Below are positions 1-5,573 of a DNA stretch of 5,652 bases, piece by piece. Below the pieces are notes generated by a model. The model was not told the origin of the DNA. It worked only from the letters and a program-made list of their open reading frames with translations, and made no database searches. The stretch covers positions 1-5,652 of the forward strand of contig JANXQZ010000392.1 of the NCBI GenBank assembly GCA_025353235.1, written 5' to 3'. Within the stretch, counting starts at the first letter, position 1; each line of letters opens with the position of its first letter. The translations under genes were made by a program, and so were the position numbers. Source of the stretch: Bryobacterales bacterium. GTDB lineage: Bacteria; Acidobacteriota; Terriglobia; Bryobacterales; Bryobacteraceae.

Positions 1-1
1 G

Positions 2-1309
2 CGCGCCTTCACCACTGACGGATACTACATCGTGCCCCAGGGAGTCAGAGGATCCGCCGATACTCCGGCCGCCGTTCGATTTGTCACCGGGTCGACCCGG
101 CTCGATTATTTCCGTGCAAACGATCGGCTTTTCCTAAGGTTCGATGCCTTAGCGGAACATCGCGATAACGGAACGCGCCTCACGAGTAATTCCACAGGGC
201 TCGGCTCTTTGGCCGCCAACTATTCGCACGAATGGAAGCGCGATCAGATTTCGGTCCTGGGCTACTATACTCAGGAGGGCTTTCGAGCGAGTTTCTCCTC
301 CGTAACCAACAGCCGAAATACGGAGAGACTCACTTACCAGCAGCGTGTGCCTTCGGAGTCGGTAGGCGCGGCTTCATTTTGGCGTCACTCGCAATCTCAC
401 TGGCATGTGCTCGCGGGCGCTGACACGCAGCGGGTTGAGGGCTTCAGTACCGACCGTCTTTTCCCGTCAGGATTGCGGACCGGCGGGGGTTCGGTTCTGC
501 AACATGGCGTGTTCGGGCAAGTGGATTATACTGCCGGGCCGGTGAGTTTCTTTGCCGGTACGCGGCATCATTTCACCGGTCGAGGGGACACTTTCTTCAG
601 CCCGAGCGCTGGCTTCGCCGCCGGGAAAGGAATGTTTCGCGCGCGAGGATCGGTGTATCGGAGCTTTCGGGCTCCCACGTTGAACGAACTCTTCCGAGTT
701 TTCCAGGTCGGCAACACGACGACGCTCGCGAATTCGGCACTCCGTCCTGAGACTCTCTTTGGTGCCGAAGCGGGTCTCGACATTGTGGGCGAGACGACGC
801 GCGCCAGCATCACATTTTATCGGAACGATCTCGAACACCTGATCACCAACGTGACGCTCCAGAGCGGGGCGACGATCATCCGGCAACGTCAAAACGCAAC
901 GTCCGCCTTATCGAGGGGCATCGAGGCCGACTTGCGCCACCGTTGGGGAAGTTGGCAAGGCGAGTTGTCCTACTTGCTAGCCGATTCCCGATTTTTCAAC
1001 GGCCTGCGCATTTCGCAGGTCCCCAGGAATCAAGGGAGCGCCCAGTTGATGTATCAGCATAAGGGAACGCTCGCGTCGGCTGCTGTCCGAAGTTATAGCC
1101 TGCAGTTCGACGATGATTTGAACCAGTTCAGATTACCTGGCTTTGCCACGGTTCAATTCGCCGCCGAGCAGCAGCTTCGCCTCGGGTTTTCCCTGCGTGC
1201 AGACATCGAGAATGTTCTAGATCGTCAGTTTTACGTGGGGTTCAGTCCAACGCCGACCATCGGCACGCCGCGATTGTATCGAATTGGGCTGCGCTGGAGG
1301 TATAAATAG
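2..1309 (+). CDS. TonB-dependent outer-membrane receptor, C-terminal beta-barrel part (5' end missing)
   Basis: The reading frame is open from the first complete codon of the window to a TAG at 1307-1309, giving 435 residues. The GTG at 32 is an internal valine rather than a start, because the frame continues upstream. What remains is barrel: alternating amphipathic strands rich in aromatic residues. Counting from the first complete codon, the receptor-typical segment SFRAPTLNELFR lies near residues 221-232, LRPET near 247-251, and the closing NVLDRQFY strand near 404-411. The last residues are GLRWRYK, so the usual terminal aromatic is followed by one lysine. Family members are usually about 600-800 residues, so the signal peptide, TonB box and plug domain lie to the left. 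These receptors import scarce ligands across the outer membrane using TonB-ExbBD energy. The ligand cannot be read from the barrel; a cobalamin- or siderophore-receptor-like architecture is possible but unproven. The next gene starts seven bases downstream on the same strand. Confidence 0.9.
   Translation, partial: RAFTTDGYYIVPQGVRGSADTPAAVRFVTGSTRLDYFRANDRLFLRFDALAEHRDNGTRLTSNSTGLGSLAANYSHEWKRDQISVLGYYTQEGFRASFSSVTNSRNTERLTYQQRVPSESVGAASFWRHSQSHWHVLAGADTQRVEGFSTDRLFPSGLRTGGGSVLQHGVFGQVDYTAGPVSFFAGTRHHFTGRGDTFFSPSAGFAAGKGMFRARGSVYRSFRAPTLNELFRVFQVGNTTTLANSALRPETLFGAEAGLDIVGETTRASITFYRNDLEHLITNVTLQSGATIIRQRQNATSALSRGIEADLRHRWGSWQGELSYLLADSRFFNGLRISQVPRNQGSAQLMYQHKGTLASAAVRSYSLQFDDDLNQFRLPGFATVQFAAEQQLRLGFSLRADIENVLDRQFYVGFSPTPTIGTPRLYRIGLRWRYK
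1296..1300 (+). promoter_or_regulatory. Ribosome binding site candidate for the upstream start (1317) of the SelA-like gene
   Basis: GGAGG lies inside the last codons of the receptor gene, 16 bases before the ATG at 1317. The spacing is longer than the usual 5-10 bases. Initiation here would therefore probably lean on ribosomes finishing the receptor gene at 1309. Confidence 0.35.
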
Positions 1310-1316
1310 AACACCC

Positions 1317-2570
1317 ATGCAAAAATCCAGCAGACGCCGATCGTTCTTCGGCTTGATCAGGAACCTTGTCGCGGGAGGCAGTTTCGCCATGAACGCCGCA
1401 CCAGCTACAGTGCCCGCCAGTGAAGGCGAAGATTATTACGACAAGCTCGGCGTCACCAAGATCATCAACGCCGCCGGGACGTATACCGCGCTCACCGCTT
1501 CCATCATGCCTCCTTCGGTTCAAGCCGCTGTTGCGCGCGCGGCAAAGCATCCGGTGCGTCTGGCCGAACTGCAGAAAGCAGCGGGAGAATACCTGGCTCA
1601 GAAGCTGCGCTGCGAAGCGGCTTTAGTGTCGGCAGGCGCGGCTTCTGCGCTCACGCTTGGCACCGCCGCCTGCCTGACTGTGGCTAACAAGTGCAACATT
1701 CGCGACATCCCCACCGAAGTGCCCCGCATGAAGAACGAGGTGCTCATCCAGAAAGGCCACCGCTATGGCTACGATCAAGCTGTGCTTTGCTGCGGAGTCC
1801 GCTTCGTGGAAGTGGAGACGCTCCAGCAATACGAATCAGCGTTCAGCGCGAAGACGGTGATGGCCTTGTTCTACAATGCGGCCGAAGCGGGCGAGATCAG
1901 CCGCGAAGATTGGATCCGGGTGGCGCATAAGCACGGAGTGCCGTGCTTCAATGATGCAGCCGCCGATGTACCGCCGATCTCGAATCTGTGGAATTACACT
2001 GCCATGGGTTTTGACTTGGTCACGTTCTCCGGAGGAAAGGGGATGCGGGGACCGCAAAACGCGGGCCTGCTGTTGGGCCGGAAGGATCTTATGATGGCTG
2101 CTGCGGCCAACAATAATCCGTTCGACGGCGTGGGCCGCGGCATGAAAGTGGCGAAGGACCAGATCGTCGGCATGGTCGCCGCCGTGGATTGGTTTCTCAG
2201 CCAAACGGATGCCGGTCTGGAAGCCGAGTTCCGGCGAAGAGCGGACCGCATCGCCGCCCAACTGAAAGATATTCCAAGTTTAAAGCCCGAGGTTGTGATT
2301 CCTCCGCTGGCGAATCATGTGCCTCACCTGTTGCTCCGCTATGATCAGGCTCGCGTGAAAATTTCACCGCGCGAAGTGATGTTCGAGCTACGCAAAGGCA
2401 CTCCGAGCATCGAGCTGAATCCATCCACCGGGAGTGCGACAGGCGCTTCCGCGGGCATACCTGCGGATGTAAACACTATCGTGGTCGGCGTGTGGATGCT
2501 GGAGCCTGGCGAGGAGTTGATCGTGGGGCGGCGCCTGCACGAAGTGCTTGCGAAGGCTACGCGGGCCTGA
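1317..2570 (+). CDS. SelA-like PLP-dependent enzyme (fold-type I, class V aminotransferase-like) with twin-arginine-type leader
   Basis: The 417-residue product is a SelA/DgaE-type PLP enzyme, a family that includes L-seryl-tRNA(Sec) selenium transferase and D-glucosaminate-6-phosphate ammonia-lyase. The mature part opens with YYDKLGVTKIINAAGTYTAL (residues 40-59), the family's usual start. AGAASALTLGTAACL (106-120) is a glycine/alanine-rich segment expected near the PLP phosphate. FNDAAADVPP (211-220) supplies the aspartate (D213) expected to contact the pyridine nitrogen. SGGKGMRGPQNAGLL (238-252) carries the likely Schiff-base lysine K241. The N-terminus SSRRRSFFGLI resembles the twin-arginine consensus (RRxFF), followed by a moderately hydrophobic stretch and AMNAAPA. 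This suggests Tat export of the folded, cofactor-loaded enzyme, although R15 within the hydrophobic part weakens the signal. I chose ATG 1317 because it keeps this leader and lies seven bases after the receptor stop. ATG 1389 (residue 25) has a better-placed ribosome site and would give a cytosolic form. The substrate is unknown. True SelA activity is unlikely, since the product is short, lacks the usual SelA N-terminal domain and has no selenium genes nearby. Confidence 0.85.
   Translation: MQKSSRRRSFFGLIRNLVAGGSFAMNAAPATVPASEGEDYYDKLGVTKIINAAGTYTALTASIMPPSVQAAVARAAKHPVRLAELQKAAGEYLAQKLRCEAALVSAGAASALTLGTAACLTVANKCNIRDIPTEVPRMKNEVLIQKGHRYGYDQAVLCCGVRFVEVETLQQYESAFSAKTVMALFYNAAEAGEISREDWIRVAHKHGVPCFNDAAADVPPISNLWNYTAMGFDLVTFSGGKGMRGPQNAGLLLGRKDLMMAAAANNNPFDGVGRGMKVAKDQIVGMVAAVDWFLSQTDAGLEAEFRRRADRIAAQLKDIPSLKPEVVIPPLANHVPHLLLRYDQARVKISPREVMFELRKGTPSIELNPSTGSATGASAGIPADVNTIVVGVWMLEPGEELIVGRRLHEVLAKATRA
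1373..1378 (+). promoter_or_regulatory. Ribosome binding site candidate for an internal start (ATG 1389)
   Basis: GGGAGG stands 10 bases before an in-frame ATG at 1389, within the leader-coding part of the SelA-like gene. Its spacing is better than that of the site serving ATG 1317. It could produce a leaderless cytosolic form, or it could be a chance match in GC-rich coding sequence. Confidence 0.35.
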
Positions 2571-3138
2571 CTATCAACTTCTCCACGTATTTCGCAATCA
2601 GGTCGACCTCGATGTTCACGCGGGTGCCAGGTTTTTTGGAGCGCAGGGCCGTGTTCTCGTAAGTGTGGGGGATGATAGCAACCGAAAGCAAGTCGCCTTG
2701 AAGTTCCGCGATAGTCAAGCTGATGCCATCGATGGTCACCGAGCCTTTCAGGATCATGTAGCGCTCCAGGTTTGGCGTTAGGCGAATTTGCAGCCACCAG
2801 TTGCCTCCTGATAGTTCCTTCAATGAGGTGAGCTCGGCAGTGCCATCCACGTGTCCCTGGACGAGGTGTCCGCTCAACCGGTCGCCGATAAACAGCGGAC
2901 GCTCAAGGTTAACGAGCGACCCCGGCTCAAGATCTCCCAAGTTCGTACGAGCCAGCGTCTCCGGCGAAAGGTCCACCCAGAATCCATTGGAGTCCAGTTG
3001 CACGACGGTGAGGCAGGTTCCATTCACGGCTATGCTCGCCCCGATCAACGCATCTTCCAGCACGGCATGGCAAAGCACTTTCACGCGTGGAACGGCTTGG
3101 TGAATGGTTCCTACTTCCTCAATAATCCCAGTAAACAT
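2557..3138 (-). CDS. ribE: Riboflavin synthase, alpha subunit type
   Basis: This enzyme dismutates two molecules of 6,7-dimethyl-8-ribityllumazine into riboflavin and 5-amino-6-ribitylaminouracil, the last step of riboflavin synthesis in the cytosol. The 193 residues form the expected two tandem lumazine-binding lobes. The N-lobe runs from about 1 to 92 (MFTGIIEEVG, then NGTCLTV at 39-45); the C-lobe runs from about 93 to 187 (QGHVDGTAEL, then IDGISLTIAEL at 136-146 and VNIEVDLIAKYVE at 174-186). By family comparison, F2, C42, T44, S140, T159 and D179 match the active-site residues of the E. coli enzyme. The start was set at the ATG giving MFTG, which is near-invariant in the family. An in-frame TTG 15 bases upstream would add MPTIF and is less likely. 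No Shine-Dalgarno sequence lies just before the ATG; an AGGAGG sits about 47 bases upstream. The gene follows ribD on the same strand across a 240-base spacer, and its last 14 bases overlap the end of the convergent SelA-like gene. Confidence 0.95.
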   Translation of the reverse strand: MFTGIIEEVGTIHQAVPRVKVLCHAVLEDALIGASIAVNGTCLTVVQLDSNGFWVDLSPETLARTNLGDLEPGSLVNLERPLFIGDRLSGHLVQGHVDGTAELTSLKELSGGNWWLQIRLTPNLERYMILKGSVTIDGISLTIAELQGDLLSVAIIPHTYENTALRSKKPGTRVNIEVDLIAKYVEKLIVRPA

Positions 3139-3185
3139 AAAGATAGTTGGCAAAGAAGTTTGCTGAGTTAGAGAGAGGTACTCAA

Positions 3186-3191
3186 CCTCCT
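3186..3191 (-). promoter_or_regulatory. Orphan Shine-Dalgarno sequence in the ribE leader
   Basis: On the - strand this reads AGGAGG, a perfect anti-16S match, but the ribE ATG is 47 bases further on and no in-frame start codon lies at normal spacing. Part of it (GAGGT, 3189-3185) can pair with ACCTC (3179-3175) in a five-base-pair hairpin with a five-base loop. It may be a relic of a former leader or gene start, a ribosome standby site, or chance. Confidence 0.3.
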
Positions 3192-3202
3192 GATTTCTTG
3201 CT

Positions 3203-3325
3203 TTGTGGGGCAGCCAATCTTGGCTGCAGCCGGCTTTCAGCCGGCTTTCTCAGGGTACAAATACTCTCTGACAGCCCGGAAAGCCGCCTAAAAGGCGGCT
3301 GCAGGCAAGATTGCCTGCCCCACAA
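3203..3325. repeat. Nested palindromic (REP/MITE-like) element between ribD and ribE
   Basis: The arms 3203-3249 and 3325-3279 are inverted copies matching at 42 of 47 positions, with outer ends TTGTGGGGCAG. Each arm holds two short perfect hairpins. Left arm: 3210-3227 (GCAGCCAA/TTGGCTGC) and 3228-3246 (AGCCGGCT, loop TTC, AGCCGGCT). Right arm: 3282-3300 (AGCCGCCT, loop AAA, AGGCGGCT) and 3301-3318 (GCAGGCAA/TTGCCTGC). Four of the five mismatches between arms form two pairs that preserve base pairing inside each small hairpin; the fifth is in a loop. The center has another short pairing, TCAG 3250-3253 with CTGA 3268-3271. There is no open frame for a transposase and no clear target-site duplication at the edges. 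I recall similar GTGGGGCAGG repeats in acidobacterial genomes, but that needs a search. A ribD-ribE transcript would carry these hairpins. Confidence 0.8.
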
Positions 3326-3378
3326 TCAAAGCCGAATCCCGCATTGGCCAATCCTGGCGGCTTCGCTGTGCGACCCAC
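3326..3378. other. Remaining ribD-proximal spacer with a 10-base palindrome
   Basis: This short stretch follows the ribD stop in the direction of transcription. It contains a perfect palindrome ATTGGCCAAT at 3343-3352, flanked by GCCG at 3331-3334 and CGGC at 3358-3361, which may extend an imperfect hairpin. There is no T-run after it on the - strand, so I do not call a terminator. Confidence 0.35.
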
Positions 3379-4476
3379 TCAGGACACCAGGTAACCCTCC
3401 ACAGCAAACTCATCCGGCGGAATCGGATGCAGCTTAATCCCATGGAAACGAATCGCATCGCGCCGACGCTTTCTTCCCACTCCTCCCACCACGGGAAGCG
3501 ACTGTATGCCGCCCAGAATCTTAGGCGCGTAGTAAAAAAATATCTTGTCGACAACCCTGGCGTCGAGAGCCGCCCAGTTCACCTTGCTGCCCGACTCAAT
3601 CATGAGAGACCGGCACTGCTTCACTCCCACATGCTCCACCACCTGACGCACATCGGTTCGACCATCCGCGCCGTCGCACACCAAAATTTCAACGCCGAGC
3701 CGTTCCAACGCCCGCTTCCTGTCCGGGGCCGCTGCGGACGTAGTCACAACCAGCACGTCGTCTTTTGCGCTGACCACGATCTTCGAGGTAACAGGGATGC
3801 GCAGCGTGGAATCGAGCACGATTCTTAGCAGCGGACGGCTGCGCTCCAGGCCAGTGCGATCAGTCAAGAGCGGGTCATCCGCCAGAACGGTCCCCACGCC
3901 AGTGAGTATGGCGTCCGAAACGTGCCGCATGCCCTGCACGTGCGCCCGAGCCCGCTCGCTCGTAATCCATCCCGAGTTGTCTTCTGGCGCCGAAATTTTC
4001 CCGTCCAGCGTAACCGCCGCTTTTAAAGTGACCAGCGGAAGGCCCGTGCGCATGGAATGAATGAACGCCTCGTTCAGATCCGACGCGTCCTGGCCGTACT
4101 CGGAAGCCATGTCGACAACGACACCTGCCTCGCGAAGTCGGCCAAAGCCTTGACTGGAGACGCGGGGGTTAGGATCCTCCATCGCGGCGACTACGCGAGC
4201 CACGCCAGCGGCAATGAGAGCGTCGGCGCACGGCCCCGTTCGTCCGTGATGAGAGCAAGGCTCGAGCGTCACGTATAAGGTAGAGCCGCGAGCACCTGCT
4301 CCCGCCTGCTCCAGAGCCAATATTTCCGCGTGCTTCGTCACCGAATAGACGTGAAATCCGCGACCCACAATCGCACCATCTCGAACGAGCACCGCGCCTA
4401 CCGCCGGATTGGGGCTGGTGCGTCCAAGCCCCTGCCTGGCCAGCGCCAGAGCCTCATCCATGAACGGCGATTTCAT
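3379..4476 (-). CDS. ribD: Bifunctional riboflavin biosynthesis protein RibD (pyrimidine deaminase / uracil reductase)
   Basis: RibD deaminates 2,5-diamino-6-ribosylamino-4(3H)-pyrimidinone 5'-phosphate, then reduces the ribose side chain with NADPH to give 5-amino-6-ribitylaminouracil 5'-phosphate. At 365 residues it has the usual full length, so both domains are present. The N-terminal deaminase domain (about 1-146) carries TSPNPAVGAVLV (20-31), the zinc and catalytic motif HAE (H49, E51), and LEPCSHHGRTGPC (71-83) with zinc cysteines C74 and C83. The C-terminal reductase domain (about 147-365) shows LKAAVTLDGKI (151-161), SGWITSERAR (168-177), DAILTGVGTVLADDPLLT (188-205), the IESGS segment (293-297) and APKILGG (317-323). 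The ATG chosen is the first in frame and lies nine bases after the ftsY stop; a second in-frame ATG (residue 6) has no better ribosome site. There is only a weak GAG-type Shine-Dalgarno at the end of ftsY, so translation may be coupled to ftsY. No sign of decay. Confidence 0.97.
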   Translation of the reverse strand: MKSPFMDEALALARQGLGRTSPNPAVGAVLVRDGAIVGRGFHVYSVTKHAEILALEQAGAGARGSTLYVTLEPCSHHGRTGPCADALIAAGVARVVAAMEDPNPRVSSQGFGRLREAGVVVDMASEYGQDASDLNEAFIHSMRTGLPLVTLKAAVTLDGKISAPEDNSGWITSERARAHVQGMRHVSDAILTGVGTVLADDPLLTDRTGLERSRPLLRIVLDSTLRIPVTSKIVVSAKDDVLVVTTSAAAPDRKRALERLGVEILVCDGADGRTDVRQVVEHVGVKQCRSLMIESGSKVNWAALDARVVDKIFFYYAPKILGGIQSLPVVGGVGRKRRRDAIRFHGIKLHPIPPDEFAVEGYLVS

Positions 4477-4485
4477 AAAGTCAAC

Positions 4486-5433
4486 TTACTCGAATAGCGA
4501 AGCGACAAACTGCTCGGGATCGAAGGGCAGCAGATCTTCCACTTTCTCGCCCACCCCGATATACCGGATTGGCAAATTCAGCTCCCGCGCGATCGAGATC
4601 ACGATGCCGCCCTTCGCCGTCCCGTCCAGCTTCGTCAGAATGATCCCGGTGACACCCGAACTTTCCGTGAACTTGCGGGCCTGCTCCAGTCCATTCTGAC
4701 CCGTGGTGGCATCTAGAACCAGCAGCACTTCATGCGGTGCCGCTGGAATGATTTTGACCGCCGTTCGGCGCATCTTCTCGAGCTCGGCCATGAGGTTCAC
4801 TTTCGTGTGCAGGCGGCCAGCCGTGTCCACAATCACGTAGTCTACCTTGCGCGACTTGGCCGCCTGCAGCGCATCGTACAAAACTGCGCTGGGATCCGAG
4901 CCCGCTTGTTGTCGAATCACGTCAGTGGAAGTGCGGCTGCCCCAGATTTCCAGTTGCTCAATCGCAGCGGCGCGAAAGGTATCGGCCGCGCACAAGAGCA
5001 CGCTGTGCCCCTCCTGCTTAAAGCGGCTGGCGAGCTTGCCGATGCTGGTGGTTTTCCCCGAGCCATTGACGCCTACCACAAGCACCACTGCGGGCGGTTC
5101 CAAGACGCGCGGTACGGGCCGTTCCGACGCCTCGAGCACCTCGAGTAAATGTTGGCGTATTAAAGATTTAATTTCGTGAGCGTCGGCTACTAGCTTGCGA
5201 TCCACACGCTGCCGAATGCTCTCCAGGATCTCCGTCGCGGTCTTCACGCCGATGTCGGCCGTTATCAGCGTGTATTCCAGTTCTTCCAGAAGATCCGCGT
5301 CGATCTCCTTCTTGCCCCCGATGACATCCTCCAGGCGCTCCACAAATCCGGTGCGTGTCTTCTGAATGCCTGCTTTTAGGCGATCCAGCAGGTTGGGCTC
5401 GGGAGGAACCGAACCAAAAAGAGTTTGAATCAT
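4486..5433 (-). CDS. ftsY: Signal recognition particle receptor FtsY (SRP GTPase)
   Basis: FtsY docks the SRP-ribosome complex at the cytoplasmic membrane and, with Ffh, hydrolyses GTP to hand nascent membrane proteins to the translocon. The 315-residue product has a helical N domain (about 15-105, with [19 protein letters not shown] at 48-66) and a complete G domain. Visible motifs are G1 [15 protein letters not shown] (121-135), G2 DTFRAAA (151-157), G3 DTAGR (203-207), G4 TKLD (267-270) and G5 GVGE (293-296). The sequence [19 protein letters not shown] is typical of FtsY rather than Ffh, and there is no methionine-rich M domain. The acidic A domain of the longer E. coli protein is absent, as in many bacteria; MIQTLFG at the N-terminus may help form the membrane-binding helix. 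ATG 5433 was chosen over an in-frame TTG at 5484, which would add 17 unconserved-looking residues and run across a plausible promoter. Neither start has a strong ribosome site, although a GGAG lies just before the TTG. ribD follows nine bases downstream. Confidence 0.97.
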   Translation of the reverse strand: MIQTLFGSVPPEPNLLDRLKAGIQKTRTGFVERLEDVIGGKKEIDADLLEELEYTLITADIGVKTATEILESIRQRVDRKLVADAHEIKSLIRQHLLEVLEASERPVPRVLEPPAVVLVVGVNGSGKTTSIGKLASRFKQEGHSVLLCAADTFRAAAIEQLEIWGSRTSTDVIRQQAGSDPSAVLYDALQAAKSRKVDYVIVDTAGRLHTKVNLMAELEKMRRTAVKIIPAAPHEVLLVLDATTGQNGLEQARKFTESSGVTGIILTKLDGTAKGGIVISIARELNLPIRYIGVGEKVEDLLPFDPEQFVASLFE

Positions 5434-5456
5434 GAGGGATTTTGCTCGAATCTCTG

Positions 5457-5484
5457 ATTGTACCGAACGGCGGCAAGGGCCCAA
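5457..5484 (-). promoter_or_regulatory. Possible sigma-70-type promoter for ftsY
   Basis: Reading the - strand, TTGGGC (5484-5479) and TACAAT (5462-5457) are separated by 16 bases. The -10 matches consensus at five of six positions and the -35 at three of six. Transcription would start near 5450, leaving a leader of about 17 bases before ATG 5433. Its position supports that ATG over the upstream TTG. It was found by eye, and the match could be chance. Confidence 0.35.
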
Positions 5485-5505
5485 ACTGCTCCGATAGTAG
5501 GCCCT

Positions 5506-5545
5506 GTTACTAACACGATTTATCCATGTTAGGAATGTAACTAAC
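5506..5545. repeat. GTTA/TAAC repeat cluster upstream of ftsY
   Basis: GTTACTAAC (5506-5514, itself a palindrome around a central C) recurs with one change as GTAACTAAC (5537-5545), 31 bases away, close to three helical turns. Between them, GTTA at 5528-5531 and TAAC at 5538-5541 form a further inverted pair. It lies upstream of ftsY and of any divergent + strand gene, so it could be an operator. No known regulator motif is recognised. Confidence 0.3.
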
Positions 5546-5573
5546 CTACCGCGAATCGGTCGTACGTTAAAGA

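Noticed and set aside
467..892. Long - strand open frame opposite the receptor gene
   Set aside because: The translation is low-complexity in style, rich in Arg, Pro and Ser, with no recognisable family. It lies fully antisense to a well-supported gene and is a by-product of GC-rich codon use.
1836..2261. Long - strand open frame opposite the SelA-like gene
   Set aside because: It is antisense to conserved PLP-enzyme motifs, has no family resemblance and no ribosome site; treated as a shadow frame.
1317..2570. Genuine selenocysteine synthase (SelA) implying selenoprotein synthesis
   Set aside because: The product lacks the usual SelA length and N-terminal domain, carries a Tat-like leader, and has no selB, selD or tRNA-Sec nearby. 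It fits the wider SelA-like/DgaE family better.
3203..3325. Rho-independent terminator between ribD and ribE
   Set aside because: The stems are strong, but neither strand has a run of T residues directly after a hairpin. A Rho-independent terminator is not supported, although attenuation is possible.
3203..3325. CRISPR array or insertion sequence
   Set aside because: There are only two arm copies, inverted rather than direct, with no regular spacers. No transposase frame and no clear target-site duplication were seen.
3139..3378. FMN riboswitch or other metabolite-sensing leader ahead of ribE
   Set aside because: The hairpins are a symmetric inverted repeat, and I could not find the conserved multi-branched FMN-element segments. 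The structure is explained by the repeat element alone.
3427..3828. + strand open frame opposite ribD
   Set aside because: It mirrors the conserved RibD reductase domain and has histidine- and arginine-rich composition with no recognisable fold.
4732..5148. + strand open frame opposite ftsY
   Set aside because: It lies antisense to the FtsY G domain, whose motifs are intact; there is no independent support for coding on the + strand.
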